Source: a virus. From it: a stretch of DNA of 34,384 nt. The notes under the pieces are model-generated. The model was given only the letters and a program-made list of their open reading frames with translations, was not told the DNA's origin and searched no databases. The stretch covers positions 1 through 34,384 of IMG/VR virus record IMGVR_UViG_3300045922_000259; one strand, 5' to 3'. The position numbers and the translations under genes are program-made. Below are positions 1-7,224 of this stretch, piece after piece; position 1 is the stretch's first letter; the number at the start of each line of letters is the position of its first letter.

Positions 1-1
1 G

Positions 2-346
2 CGCCACCCGATCGGCTTCATCAAGGTCGATGTCGAGCAGGTCGAGATCCCGGTGTTGCGCGGCGCGGTCAAGACCATCGCCAGGGATCGGCCGAACATC
101 ATGAGCGAGGTGACGCCGCTGCTGTATCCCGCCCCCCTGCCGGAGATGTTCCGGTTCATTCTCGAGATGGAGTATCAGGGATACGTCACGTATCGCGGGC
201 GGATCATGAGCTTCGCCGGGTTCCGCCCCGAGGTTCATGCGCGGCGGGAAGGCTTCCCGCACGACTTCATCAACAACAATGTCTTCTTCCTGCCCCGCGA
301 GGTGAACCCGCAACAGGCTTTCGGGCGGCGCTACGCGGGCGGGTGA
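2..346 (+). CDS. FkbM-family methyltransferase, C-terminal part (5' end outside window)
   Basis: The frame is open from the first bases of the window to a TGA at 344-346, giving 114 residues, so the start lies upstream. The segment GFIKVDVEQVEIPVLRGA is the characteristic FkbM SAM-methyltransferase motif, in which an acidic-rich strand is followed by E-x-x-VL-x-GA. It is followed by a P-x-I-M-x-EV strand, also typical. FkbM enzymes O-methylate sugars or lipids, often in capsule, LPS or glycolipid loci. Family membership is read directly from the motif; the substrate is unknown. It is the only clearly host-type gene on the + strand and converges on the methyltransferase gene at 393-1358. Base composition is GC-rich, unlike that neighbour. 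Confidence 0.8.
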   Translation, partial: RHPIGFIKVDVEQVEIPVLRGAVKTIARDRPNIMSEVTPLLYPAPLPEMFRFILEMEYQGYVTYRGRIMSFAGFRPEVHARREGFPHDFINNNVFFLPREVNPQQAFGRRYAGG

Positions 347-392
347 GGTTGAATACAGTAAGCATTCACAGTAAGGTAGGAAGTTATCAGAG

Positions 393-1358
393 CTAAAAGC
401 CCCCACGATAAAGCTTGATCATGTCTCGGTCAGTTATTGCATTTTCTTGTTTCTTTCCATAGAAATAGACTCCACCGGCGCTATCTATTGCCGACGGGCT
501 TCTGCGTGTGAAATAGTCGACAAACTTGAACGGCAAGCCAAAGACGAGACCGGCGAAACTTGCAACCTGCCGCCCACGTCTCGACGCCGTCACACTCACG
601 AAGAGCGATCTAATCGTCCAGGAAGCGACCGCTCCAGGGCCGAGTGCCATACCGCTCGAAATATCCGAGAAACGGCGGAAGAGACGTCGATGCCCTAGAT
701 AGGTGAAGCGGGTGAAGTCATAGGCGCCCATATGGACGGGCTGCAAGAACGGAGTTGCAGCGTAAACTCTTCCGGTCGGCTTGAGTACTCTCCAAATTTC
801 AGACACAACCCGCTGCGGGTCAGCAACATGCTCAAGAACAGCAATCACCAGCACAAAATCAAACTCCTCGTTACCAAAGGGTAGGTCGTGGGCATCAGCG
901 ATTGCACATATATCTTGGCCAAATGTGACATCTGTATATATGAAGTCGGCTGGATGTGGATAGCGTTTTGTTCCTGCGCCTATCACCAATACGCGCGGCC
1001 TCCCTATATTCTCAGAACAGAATTCCGAGAGCGCTGTCTCTGCGTATAAGTGACGGCCCTTGATAGAGAACTCTGATAATCTATGTGCAATCTTTCGATA
1101 TATACCCCTGATTCCTTTTGTTGAATCGACTTCTGACCCATAGCTTGCACCTTCATAATATTCTTTATCCATATAGTCGTTAATGGCAAATACGCTATTA
1201 TCGTCATTAATAAGCACTGGTGTTTCCTTCACTACGGGATAATTCGCACTGCATTCAGTGCATACTAAATACCCACCTGATCGATTTAGCTGTTTCATGT
1301 GGCAACGAGGGCACCAAAAGTCAGGGGGATCTTTTTCGATATCGCTTTGTGCCGTCAT
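393..1358 (-). CDS. Class I SAM-dependent methyltransferase with N-terminal zinc ribbon
   Basis: This 321-residue protein begins with a Trm112/zinc-ribbon-like segment (C16-x2-C19 and C33-x2-C36, then NYPVVKETPVLI). That is followed by a Methyltransf_11 Rossmann domain: motif I VLVIGAGT (about 123-130), ADAHDLPF (154-161) and FDFVLVIAVLEHV (166-178), then the post-motif GRVYAATPF strand. Such fusions are common in glycan, lipopolysaccharide and antigen loci. The methyl acceptor cannot be told from sequence. Its ATG overlaps the stop of a preceding open frame (ATGA at 1355-1358), suggesting it once sat inside an operon that now ends at the phage boundary. The gene is visibly more AT-rich than everything around it and uses A/T-ending codons freely, pointing to separate horizontal acquisition. 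Confidence 0.85.
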   Translation of the reverse strand: MTAQSDIEKDPPDFWCPRCHMKQLNRSGGYLVCTECSANYPVVKETPVLINDDNSVFAINDYMDKEYYEGASYGSEVDSTKGIRGIYRKIAHRLSEFSIKGRHLYAETALSEFCSENIGRPRVLVIGAGTKRYPHPADFIYTDVTFGQDICAIADAHDLPFGNEEFDFVLVIAVLEHVADPQRVVSEIWRVLKPTGRVYAATPFLQPVHMGAYDFTRFTYLGHRRLFRRFSDISSGMALGPGAVASWTIRSLFVSVTASRRGRQVASFAGLVFGLPFKFVDYFTRRSPSAIDSAGGVYFYGKKQENAITDRDMIKLYRGGF

Positions 1359-1558
1359 GGACTGCCCCCTCTTATGAGATAGCTCATGGCCTCGACATCA
1401 AAGCAGTGGATCGACTTGGCCGTCAAGAATTCTGCCCATTCTATAGGGAGCGTGGCCCCCCCGTTCGAACGGCGGGAGTTGCAGGCGACCGCGCTGCCTA
1501 GGCAGCGGGAATGAAAAGCCGCCTCGCCTTGGCCTTCCTGCGCCTCTACTTCGCGAGA
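1355..1558 (-). pseudogene. Probable 3' remnant of a truncated host gene upstream of the methyltransferase
   Basis: This - strand frame is open from about 1558 to a TGA at 1355-1357 that overlaps the methyltransferase ATG by four bases (ATGA), the arrangement of an operon neighbour. It has no start codon with a ribosome site. The last 30 or so residues look like real protein (TLPIEWAEFLTAKSIHCF followed by DVEAMSYLIRGGSP). The part upstream of about 1470 is low-complexity and does not. I read this as the C-terminal tail of a gene whose body was lost or displaced at the phage/host junction. The family is not recognised. An alternative is chance coding in a leader region. Confidence 0.4.
1461..1507. 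repeat. Two adjacent perfect palindromes at the phage/host boundary
   Basis: The bases 1461-1472 (ccgttcgaacgg) form a perfect 12-bp palindrome, and 1492-1507 (cgctgcctaggcagcg) a perfect 16-bp palindrome with no loop. They lie 20 bp apart between the last phage-like gene (ending at 1618) and the host-like methyltransferase operon. Possible roles are an attachment-site core, a bidirectional terminator for the late phage operon, or a host intergenic palindrome. No T-run follows on either strand. The other att copy would be outside the window, so this cannot be decided here. Confidence 0.4.
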
Positions 1559-1617
1559 TTAGAGTGCTCGCGCAAGAAATCCCATTCGCCACCACAAGAT
1601 TCTAAGAGGTGCGAGCG

Positions 1618-2292
1618 TCAGACCCACATCGCCCGCGCGCGTCCGACCGGAGATGGGGCCGGATCACCGCCACCGCCTGTCAGATCGTCGAGCACGAAGG
1701 CGTCGAACAGCGCCGCGTTGCCACTCAGCGCGAAGCCCAGGCCGCAGAACTCGCCGTTCGGCAGCGCCCCGAACGTATGGCTGACCTCGTCGTAGACGCT
1801 GAGGTCGTCGTTGCGCACACGGGCAGTGACCGCCAGACCGTCGATCTCCAGTTCAAGCCAGTACCACTTGCCCACATCGATGGCGGTGATCGTCTTCGTC
1901 GCGCGATCCGTGCCACCCGCCCAGGTCTGGCTCGCGCCCTCGCGCACCCGCAGGCTGGTGCCGCTCGTCGCCAGCAGCGCGTAGAGGGCGTTGGTGGCCG
2001 CGTTGTCGGCACCGTTCGTGCACAGGCTGGTGACGCAGAGATTGGAATGGCTGCCGTTCGGCGTGAAGCGGGTGCGGACCCTGTGGCTGCCAAGACCGGG
2101 GACCTGCACGCGGCCGTTGCGCGCATTGCTCGTGCCGCGCACCTGTCCGGCGCCGTTGCCGACAAGGTTCGCGCTCGAAATGCTGGCCCACGTCCGGGAG
2201 CCGGAGCCGCCGTTGCCATTGTCGAGCGTCCGGCCGGCGAGGCTGACGCCGTCGGCCAGTCCGGCGAAGCTGTCGGATGCGATCACTGCCAT
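1618..2292 (-). CDS. Putative phage concanavalin/LamG-like surface protein
   Basis: This 224-residue protein is the last gene of the late operon. The start is the ATG at 2292, one base after the TGA of the giant upstream gene (TGA-C-ATG), rather than an in-frame ATG 48 bp upstream inside that gene. The N-terminus (IASDSFAGLADGVSLAGR, then a Gly/Asn/Ser-rich stretch) and the C-terminal strand pattern (KWYWLELEIDGLAVTARV ... LSVYDEVSHTFGALPNGEF) resemble jelly-roll carbohydrate-binding domains found in phage tail and appendage proteins. It has no signal peptide or membrane segment. Its coupling to the polysaccharide-lyase-like protein suggests that the two act together on the virion surface. 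The fold assignment is by eye and moderate. Confidence 0.6.
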   Translation of the reverse strand: MAVIASDSFAGLADGVSLAGRTLDNGNGGSGSRTWASISSANLVGNGAGQVRGTSNARNGRVQVPGLGSHRVRTRFTPNGSHSNLCVTSLCTNGADNAATNALYALLATSGTSLRVREGASQTWAGGTDRATKTITAIDVGKWYWLELEIDGLAVTARVRNDDLSVYDEVSHTFGALPNGEFCGLGFALSGNAALFDAFVLDDLTGGGGDPAPSPVGRARAMWV

Positions 2293-2293
2293 G

Positions 2294-5200
2294 TCACGGA
2301 GCCCTGGTGTTCCATTGCGGCTTGCCGGCGCGCGAGGCATCGCTGATCCCCGCCGCCGCCTCCTCGTTTCGCAAGTAGGCCAGCGACACGCTGGCGGCCG
2401 GGATGCCGACCATTGCGCCGACCTCGCAGGCGCGACGGGCGAGGTTCGGGTAGGAGTGCCCGCCAGTCATCGTCTGCCCTAGGCCGCTCGACGGGCACGC
2501 GCCGCTTGAACCGCCCGTATCGGAGATCAGCTTCATCGTCTGCCCGGCGGCCTCAGCGCTGCTGTACGAGCAGTAGACCTCATCCCACGACGTCGCGTAG
2601 GGCGAAGCCGTTGTCGGCTGCGGACCGACGCGCAGGCTGCATCCGTAAAGGCCGCTGCCGCGATACGGGCAGGCATTGATGACGCCGAAGAGCTGCTTGG
2701 TGATGTGCTCGGCCACCAGCTTGTGCGAGGTGGTGATGCGGCCGCGCCAGATTGACATGCACATCGTCGGCACGAAGTAGCCGTGCGCCTGCCAGGGCCC
2801 GAAACCGAGCGGCTCCGTCGCGCCAAGACCGCCATACACCGAACCCCAGACGCCGAGATACGACTTCTCCGTGGAATACTGCGGCGCGGTTAGGAACTGC
2901 TCCGCGATGGCGAATCCGTTCTCCATCAGCTTGCCGAAATAGGCCTTGCACGGATGCGTGTCAGGCATCAGCCATTCGGCATCGCAGACGCTCTTGTGCC
3001 GCCAAGCATTCGTCCGGTGCTGATCGTGCATCATCGTGCCGCAGTCGCGCGATTGACCGTTCAACAACGGTCGGCGCGAGTAATTCACGGTGTTGGCCGG
3101 ATTCTCGCGGCCGATGCAGCCGACGCCCAGGATCACCATCATGTCTTGCCACCATTCCCAGCCCGTCACCATGGCCTGATAGGTGGCATATTGCGGCATG
3201 TGCGAGGCATCGTTGACCGCGCCTGCGAACTCGCCGCCCGTGCGCGTGATGGTCGCGGCCGAACCCCAGCCGACGCTGGTCTGCGCGGTCGTCAGGCCGT
3301 TCGCCGTATAGTCCTGGTTGACCAGCACCGGCGGGTGACCGCTCTCGTGCCGCACCAGCCAGCCCGGGAACTTCACGCCCATGGCCAGCGCGTTGACACG
3401 CGAATTGCGCAGCAGCGTGGCGCGGTCGGCGGCCGACTTCTCGGTACCGCTCGTCGCCAGCAGCACGTGCGCGTCCCAGTCCGGGATGTCGCCGATCCAG
3501 GCGCTCGCGCCGCCGCTGTTGATGCCGGAGCCACCGAACGCGCCGGCCGGACTGTTGGGGCTGTAGGACAGCGCCGCCGGCACCGGCACGTTCGCGCGCA
3601 GGGTCGCGCTATCGTAGGTGTTCCAGATCAGCTTGCGGTCGTGGAACCAGCGCCAAGTCGCGCGCGGATGGAAGTGCGCGGCATTGGCGGACCAATGCGG
3701 CTGGCCGTCGGCAGTGCACAGGAAATAGGCCGACCAGCCATACGCTGTGAAGCTGGTCGTGTGCGCGATGATCGACGTGTTGCCGTTCAGAAGCTCGAAC
3801 TCCTCCACGGTGTAGGATTGGCTGTTGGCGACGCGGCCGTTGATCGCATAGGGGAAGACGGTGATCGTGCCGTCCTCCCAGACATAGCTGTAGAAGTGTC
3901 CTTGCCACTGCCCCTGATCGGTGTCCGACGGGCCGGTGCCCTGCCGGAACACGCCCCAATGGTGCCACGCGCGCACGACGGGACCGACCCGACGCTCGCG
4001 GAACGTGCCCGCCGCGTCCAGGTTGTTGAGAACGCACCAGTAGTCGACGCCGTCGATGCGCAGGCGCATGCGGTAGTCCTGCGCCGTCAGCGTGCTGCGG
4101 CTGATCGTGCTGCTGTTGTTGAAGCTGCCGCTGACGACGTGGAACTCAACGTCGATCGTTGCGTTGTTTGCAACCGTCGCGATTGGCTTGAATGCAAACA
4201 CGGCGCGGCGAAGCGAGCCATCGCTGTTGTAGGTGAACCCGTCCGCCTGCTGCAGCGCGATCGGCGAGCCGTTGTAGCGCAGCTCGACGCGGCTGCCCGA
4301 CGGCACATCGCCTTCAACGAAGTTGCGGGCGATGCTGATATACGGATCGGTTCGCGATGCGCCCGAGAAGTTGTCCATTGTCACGGTTTCGAGCAGGCTG
4401 CTCTGCTGCGGCTCCTCGATCGTCACCGTGTTGCTGTCCGCTATCGGCGACGTTCCATTGAACGCCGCGCGCAGCGTGTAGGTGCCTTCTGCCGCAGGTG
4501 TCGTGACGGTCCCGGACCATGCACCGCCGGAGATGTTCGACATGGTGAATGGCGAGCCAACGTCAGCACCGCCCTGCCGCCAGACAACGGTGATGCTCGT
4601 TGGCGACCCTGTATAGCTGCCCGATACCACCAGCGGCGAATCTGTCGGCTGCGGACTGACAGGCGTCGTGATCGTGATGCTGCTGGCAACCTCGATTGTC
4701 ACCGACCCGCTGTCCGCAGTCGGCGTCGCGCCGTTGAACGCCGCGCGCAGCGTGTAGGTGCCCGGGCTGGCAGGCGCGTCGATCGTGCCGGACCAGTTGC
4801 CGCCGGACACGTTCGGGACGGTGACCGGCGATCCGACGTTCGCGCCGTTCTGCCGCCAGACAACGGTGATGCTCGTCGGCGAGCCTGCGTAGGTGCCGGA
4901 GACCGCCACAGACGCGCCCGCTGTCTGCGGACTGGACGGTGTGTTGATCGTGATGCCGTCGGCAACCTCGATCGTCACGGGGTCGCTCTCTGCGATCGGC
5001 GTCGTGCCGTTGAATGCCGCGCGCAGTGTGTAGACACCTGGCGTGGCTGGCGTCGTGATGTTGCCAGACCATGCACCGCCGGCGATATCCGACACGTTGA
5101 CAGGCGATCCGACGTTTGCGCCGTTCTGTCGCCACACGACGGTAATGTTCGACGGCGACCCTGTATAGGTGCCCGAAACAGGGATGGACAGATCGGCAGG

Positions 5201-5605
5201 GTATGTGTTCGACAGCGCGTTGATCGTAATCGAGTCAGACGGCGGCGGATTGTCTCCGTCGCCCGCAGGCGGCACGCGCTGCAACGTGATCCGCACGTTG
5301 GCGTCCGCGCTTGCCGCCGCACCCCACGCAATGCCGACGTGGAAGTTGCCCGCCGCGCTGGTCGTGATCCACCGGTTCGCGGCATCCCAGAACACGCGCG
5401 CGCCGTCCGCGATCGCCAAGCCGGGCTGCTTGGCGATCTGAAACACGCCGTCCACTGCGATCTCGACCGGCTGGTTGTGCGCGGCGGTCGAGAGCGCGAC
5501 GCCGAACAGCGCGCCGACAACGATGCACTGGCCTGCCACCACGCCTTCCGGATACGGCACGGGGACAGTGATCCGATTTGCGTTCGGAGTGAGGTTGTCT
5601 CGCAT
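2294..5605 (-). CDS. Modular virion surface protein: DUF2190 decoration domain + 3 Ig-like repeats + lyase-like C-terminus
   Basis: This 1103-residue protein starts at ATG 5605 behind AGGAG (ctAGGAGaccgcgATG). Residues 1-115 are a DUF2190 capsid-decoration domain. By eye about half its residues match the stand-alone decoration protein at 19917-20264, including the shared blocks GVFxxxK, GARxFWD and GNFxVxIA. A Pro/Asp linker leads into three near-identical 92-residue Ig-like units (126-217, 218-309, 310-397), each with SGxYxGSPxxITVVWRQ and YTLRAAFNG. From about 405 a beta-rich segment (VELRYNGSPIALQQADG ... GSLRRAVFAFKP) resembles the RIFT-barrel N-terminus of YetA/PcRGLX polysaccharide lyases. 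It is followed by a Trp/His/Tyr-rich region to the end that could be an alpha-toroid catalytic domain. The inferred role is a capsid- or tail-displayed glycan-binding or degrading protein. Enzyme activity is not proven by any motif I can name. Confidence 0.75.
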   Translation of the reverse strand: MRDNLTPNANRITVPVPYPEGVVAGQCIVVGALFGVALSTAAHNQPVEIAVDGVFQIAKQPGLAIADGARVFWDAANRWITTSAAGNFHVGIAWGAAASADANVRITLQRVPPAGDGDNPPPSDSITINALSNTYPADLSIPVSGTYTGSPSNITVVWRQNGANVGSPVNVSDIAGGAWSGNITTPATPGVYTLRAAFNGTTPIAESDPVTIEVADGITINTPSSPQTAGASVAVSGTYAGSPTSITVVWRQNGANVGSPVTVPNVSGGNWSGTIDAPASPGTYTLRAAFNGATPTADSGSVTIEVASSITITTPVSPQPTDSPLVVSGSYTGSPTSITVVWRQGGADVGSPFTMSNISGGAWSGTVTTPAAEGTYTLRAAFNGTSPIADSNTVTIEEPQQSSLLETVTMDNFSGASRTDPYISIARNFVEGDVPSGSRVELRYNGSPIALQQADGFTYNSDGSLRRAVFAFKPIATVANNATIDVEFHVVSGSFNNSSTISRSTLTAQDYRMRLRIDGVDYWCVLNNLDAAGTFRERRVGPVVRAWHHWGVFRQGTGPSDTDQGQWQGHFYSYVWEDGTITVFPYAINGRVANSQSYTVEEFELLNGNTSIIAHTTSFTAYGWSAYFLCTADGQPHWSANAAHFHPRATWRWFHDRKLIWNTYDSATLRANVPVPAALSYSPNSPAGAFGGSGINSGGASAWIGDIPDWDAHVLLATSGTEKSAADRATLLRNSRVNALAMGVKFPGWLVRHESGHPPVLVNQDYTANGLTTAQTSVGWGSAATITRTGGEFAGAVNDASHMPQYATYQAMVTGWEWWQDMMVILGVGCIGRENPANTVNYSRRPLLNGQSRDCGTMMHDQHRTNAWRHKSVCDAEWLMPDTHPCKAYFGKLMENGFAIAEQFLTAPQYSTEKSYLGVWGSVYGGLGATEPLGFGPWQAHGYFVPTMCMSIWRGRITTSHKLVAEHITKQLFGVINACPYRGSGLYGCSLRVGPQPTTASPYATSWDEVYCSYSSAEAAGQTMKLISDTGGSSGACPSSGLGQTMTGGHSYPNLARRACEVGAMVGIPAASVSLAYLRNEEAAAGISDASRAGKPQWNTRAP
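4415..5230 (-). repeat. Three tandem ~276-bp repeats encoding Ig-like domains
   Basis: Units at 5230-4955, 4954-4679 and 4678-4415 each encode one Ig-like/bacterial adhesin-type domain in the giant surface protein. The strands ITVVWRQNGANVGSPV and YTLRAAFNG recur at a 92-residue period. Similarity is visible at DNA level, implying recent duplication or homogenisation and a potential for copy-number change by recombination. Ig-like domains on phage particles are known to help weak binding to surface glycans. Confidence 0.9.
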
Positions 5606-5632
5606 CGCGGTCTCCTAGTTAGCGTGTGATCG

Positions 5633-5851
5633 TTACGGGCACACCGCGCGGTTGAAGGCGCGGTCTGCGGCCATGGCCTCCATCATGCGCGCGAGCGCCG
5701 GGACGGGATAGGTAGTCAGCTCCTCCGCAGCCTGCCGCTGCAGGTCGGGCGGGAACTCGGTCACACGTGGGCACGGCCGGTTCGCTACTGGTGGCGCGGC
5801 GCAGGCTGCCAGCAGCGCGGCAAGCGTCAGGGCCGTGGCGGCTCGCATCAT
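5633..5851 (-). CDS. Rz1-like outer-membrane spanin lipoprotein
   Basis: This 72-residue lipoprotein has an N-terminal signal (MMRAATALTLAALLAAC) ending in a lipobox LLAAC with Cys17, followed by a short Pro-containing mature part. This is the expected form of an o-spanin. Its ATG overlaps the stop of the preceding Rz-like gene by one base (TGATG at 5849-5853), and it is the last gene of the lysis cassette. O-spanins sit in the outer membrane and pair with the i-spanin to fuse the two membranes in the last step of lysis. The call rests on topology, size and position, since sequence conservation in this family is poor. Confidence 0.75.
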   Translation of the reverse strand: MMRAATALTLAALLAACAAPPVANRPCPRVTEFPPDLQRQAAEELTTYPVPALARMMEAMAADRAFNRAVCP

Positions 5852-6075
5852 CAGAACCGCCCGCCTTGAAGGCGATCAACCACGTCCTCGCGCTGCGCGT
5901 CGCGCTCGGCGGCCTCAGCCCGCGCGCGGGTCTGTTGCTCCTGACGCGTAGCCTCGACCTGCGCAGCGGTGCGCCCGGCGCGCCGGCCACTGAACCACAC
6001 GGTAGCCACGGCCGCGAGCACGGCACCGGCGGCTGCGAGGTAGCCCCACAGCCTGGAGAACAACACCCCGATCAT
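5851..6075 (-). CDS. Rz-like inner-membrane spanin
   Basis: This 74-residue protein has one N-terminal membrane segment (LFSRLWGYLAAAGAVLAAVA) and a charged, Gln/Glu/Arg-rich coiled-coil tail (QVEATRQEQQTRARAEAAER), the i-spanin layout. The start chosen is ATG 6075, which overlaps the endolysin stop as ATGA; a GTG seven codons upstream is the alternative. It follows the endolysin and overlaps the Rz1-like gene. It is thought to span the periplasm and bind the lipoprotein partner during lysis. Confidence 0.75.
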   Translation of the reverse strand: MIGVLFSRLWGYLAAAGAVLAAVATVWFSGRRAGRTAAQVEATRQEQQTRARAEAAERDAQREDVVDRLQGGRF

Positions 6076-6815
6076 GTCCGTTGCATCCTGATCCACGTGC
6101 TGGCGAGCCGGGCCGCGAGCACCAGCGCCACGATTCCGGCCGCGACCAAGCCCAGACTGACCCAGCGATCCAACCCGGAGAGGGCGTCGATGACCGACGA
6201 CAGGGCGGCGGCGGCGGGTGCCACGGCGGCCGCGATCCCGGTCGCCGTCTGCACCGTCGAAGTCTTCTGCGCCTCCGCCATCGTCAGCGCCGGGCGTTCC
6301 GCCCGCGCCAGCGCAGCCTCTTCGATCTCACGCACGCGGCGGGACCAGCCCTTGCTGAACGCATCCCAGTGTGGGCGCGAGCGCAGGTGGTTCAACCGCC
6401 GTTCACACAGCGCGCGGATCACCTCGGCGTGGTCGGCACGCTGGACAGCGGCGATCGTCTGCCGACCAATCGCGCCATCCACAGTGACGCCGAGCACCGT
6501 CTGCAGGTCACGCGACGCGCGGCCAACGCCACCGTGCACACTCCAATCGAACACGGCCAGATCGATCCCCGGCGGCAACTCGTCACCGCGAATGGGGTTC
6601 CAGTAGCGCGCGAGGTAGATTTCCTTGGCCTCGGCCTCGGTCATATCGCGCACGGCGTCGGCGGTCAGACTGTCGTCGCCGCGCCAGTCGCGCAGCGTGC
6701 GCAAGGTGATGCCCATGTTCGTAGCACCACCAGGGTCGCGCGGGTGATCAGCATAACCACCCTCGTGCTTCAACACGATCGCGACGCATTCGGCGAAGCG
6801 TCGGTTCTCGGTCAT
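6072..6815 (-). CDS. GH108 endolysin (N-acetylmuramidase) with C-terminal membrane segment
   Basis: This 247-residue protein starts behind GAGGAG (GAGGAGtgcgccATG). The N-terminus carries the glycosyl-hydrolase-108 signature LKHEGGYADHPRDPGGATN with catalytic Glu18. WSVHGGVGRASRDLQ and DGAIGRQT (about 117-145) mark the C-terminal half of the GH108/PG-binding_3 unit. It should cleave peptidoglycan glycan strands at lysis. An unusual hydrophobic C-terminus follows from about residue 190, with an Ala-rich stretch and then WVSLGLVAAGIVALVLAARL before a basic end. This is a membrane anchor or a fused holin-like helix. There is no separate holin gene next to it. The spanin pair follows with overlapping frames. 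Confidence 0.85.
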   Translation of the reverse strand: MTENRRFAECVAIVLKHEGGYADHPRDPGGATNMGITLRTLRDWRGDDSLTADAVRDMTEAEAKEIYLARYWNPIRGDELPPGIDLAVFDWSVHGGVGRASRDLQTVLGVTVDGAIGRQTIAAVQRADHAEVIRALCERRLNHLRSRPHWDAFSKGWSRRVREIEEAALARAERPALTMAEAQKTSTVQTATGIAAAVAPAAAALSSVIDALSGLDRWVSLGLVAAGIVALVLAARLASTWIRMQRT

Positions 6816-6825
6816 GGCGCACTCC

Positions 6826-7224
6826 TCATAGCTGGGCCGCCGCCGTGAACAACGCGTCCACCTGCTCGGCGGTAGCGAGCTGCGCGTCGATCACGGCATG
6901 GACCAGCGGATGATGACGCTCAACTTGCGTCATGGTCGCCCACGTGATCCGCGCCGCCGTCTGCTGCGCGGATGGCAGCGTAGAGAAGAACTCGTCAATC
7001 GCTTCCGGCACCGCGCCGGTCTGCGCGGCGGCGAGCGCCTCGGCTTCGGTGATCAGTCCGGCGGTTGTCAGCGCGATCAACAGTTGCCGCCGCGTGATGA
7101 CGCTCGGCACGGGTGGCGGAGCGTTGCGCAGCGCCTCGATCTCGGCGACCTCGGCGGCAGTCGCGTCGCGGACAACGGTTTCACCCGTTGCTGCGTTGAT
7201 GGACTGGATTTTGATTGCGCTCAT
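6826..7224 (-). CDS. Hypothetical phage protein between tail fibre and endolysin
   Basis: This 132-residue protein has no family I recognise. It is soluble and rich in Ala, Thr and Glu. The first 35 residues form a short beta-like segment with an alternating acidic run (VRDATAAEVAEIEALRNAPP). The rest is mostly helical (ITRRQLLIALTTAGLITEAEAL). The ATG overlaps the tail-fibre stop as ATGA. Position directly after a tail fibre suggests a fibre-assembly chaperone, but this is positional inference only. Confidence 0.6.
   Translation of the reverse strand: MSAIKIQSINAATGETVVRDATAAEVAEIEALRNAPPPVPSVITRRQLLIALTTAGLITEAEALAAAQTGAVPEAIDEFFSTLPSAQQTAARITWATMTQVERHHPLVHAVIDAQLATAEQVDALFTAAAQL

Noticed and set aside
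1450-1480. A tRNA T-arm-like gttcgaac at the phage boundary, suggesting a tRNA attachment site
   Set aside because: The flanking bases do not form a T-stem or acceptor stem, and no anticodon arm is present. The segment is simply a palindrome.
2954-5629. An 891-codon open frame on the + strand opposite the giant surface protein
   Set aside because: It is an antisense shadow. The protein is Arg/His/Asp-rich with no domain pattern, while the - strand frame has clear domains and repeats.
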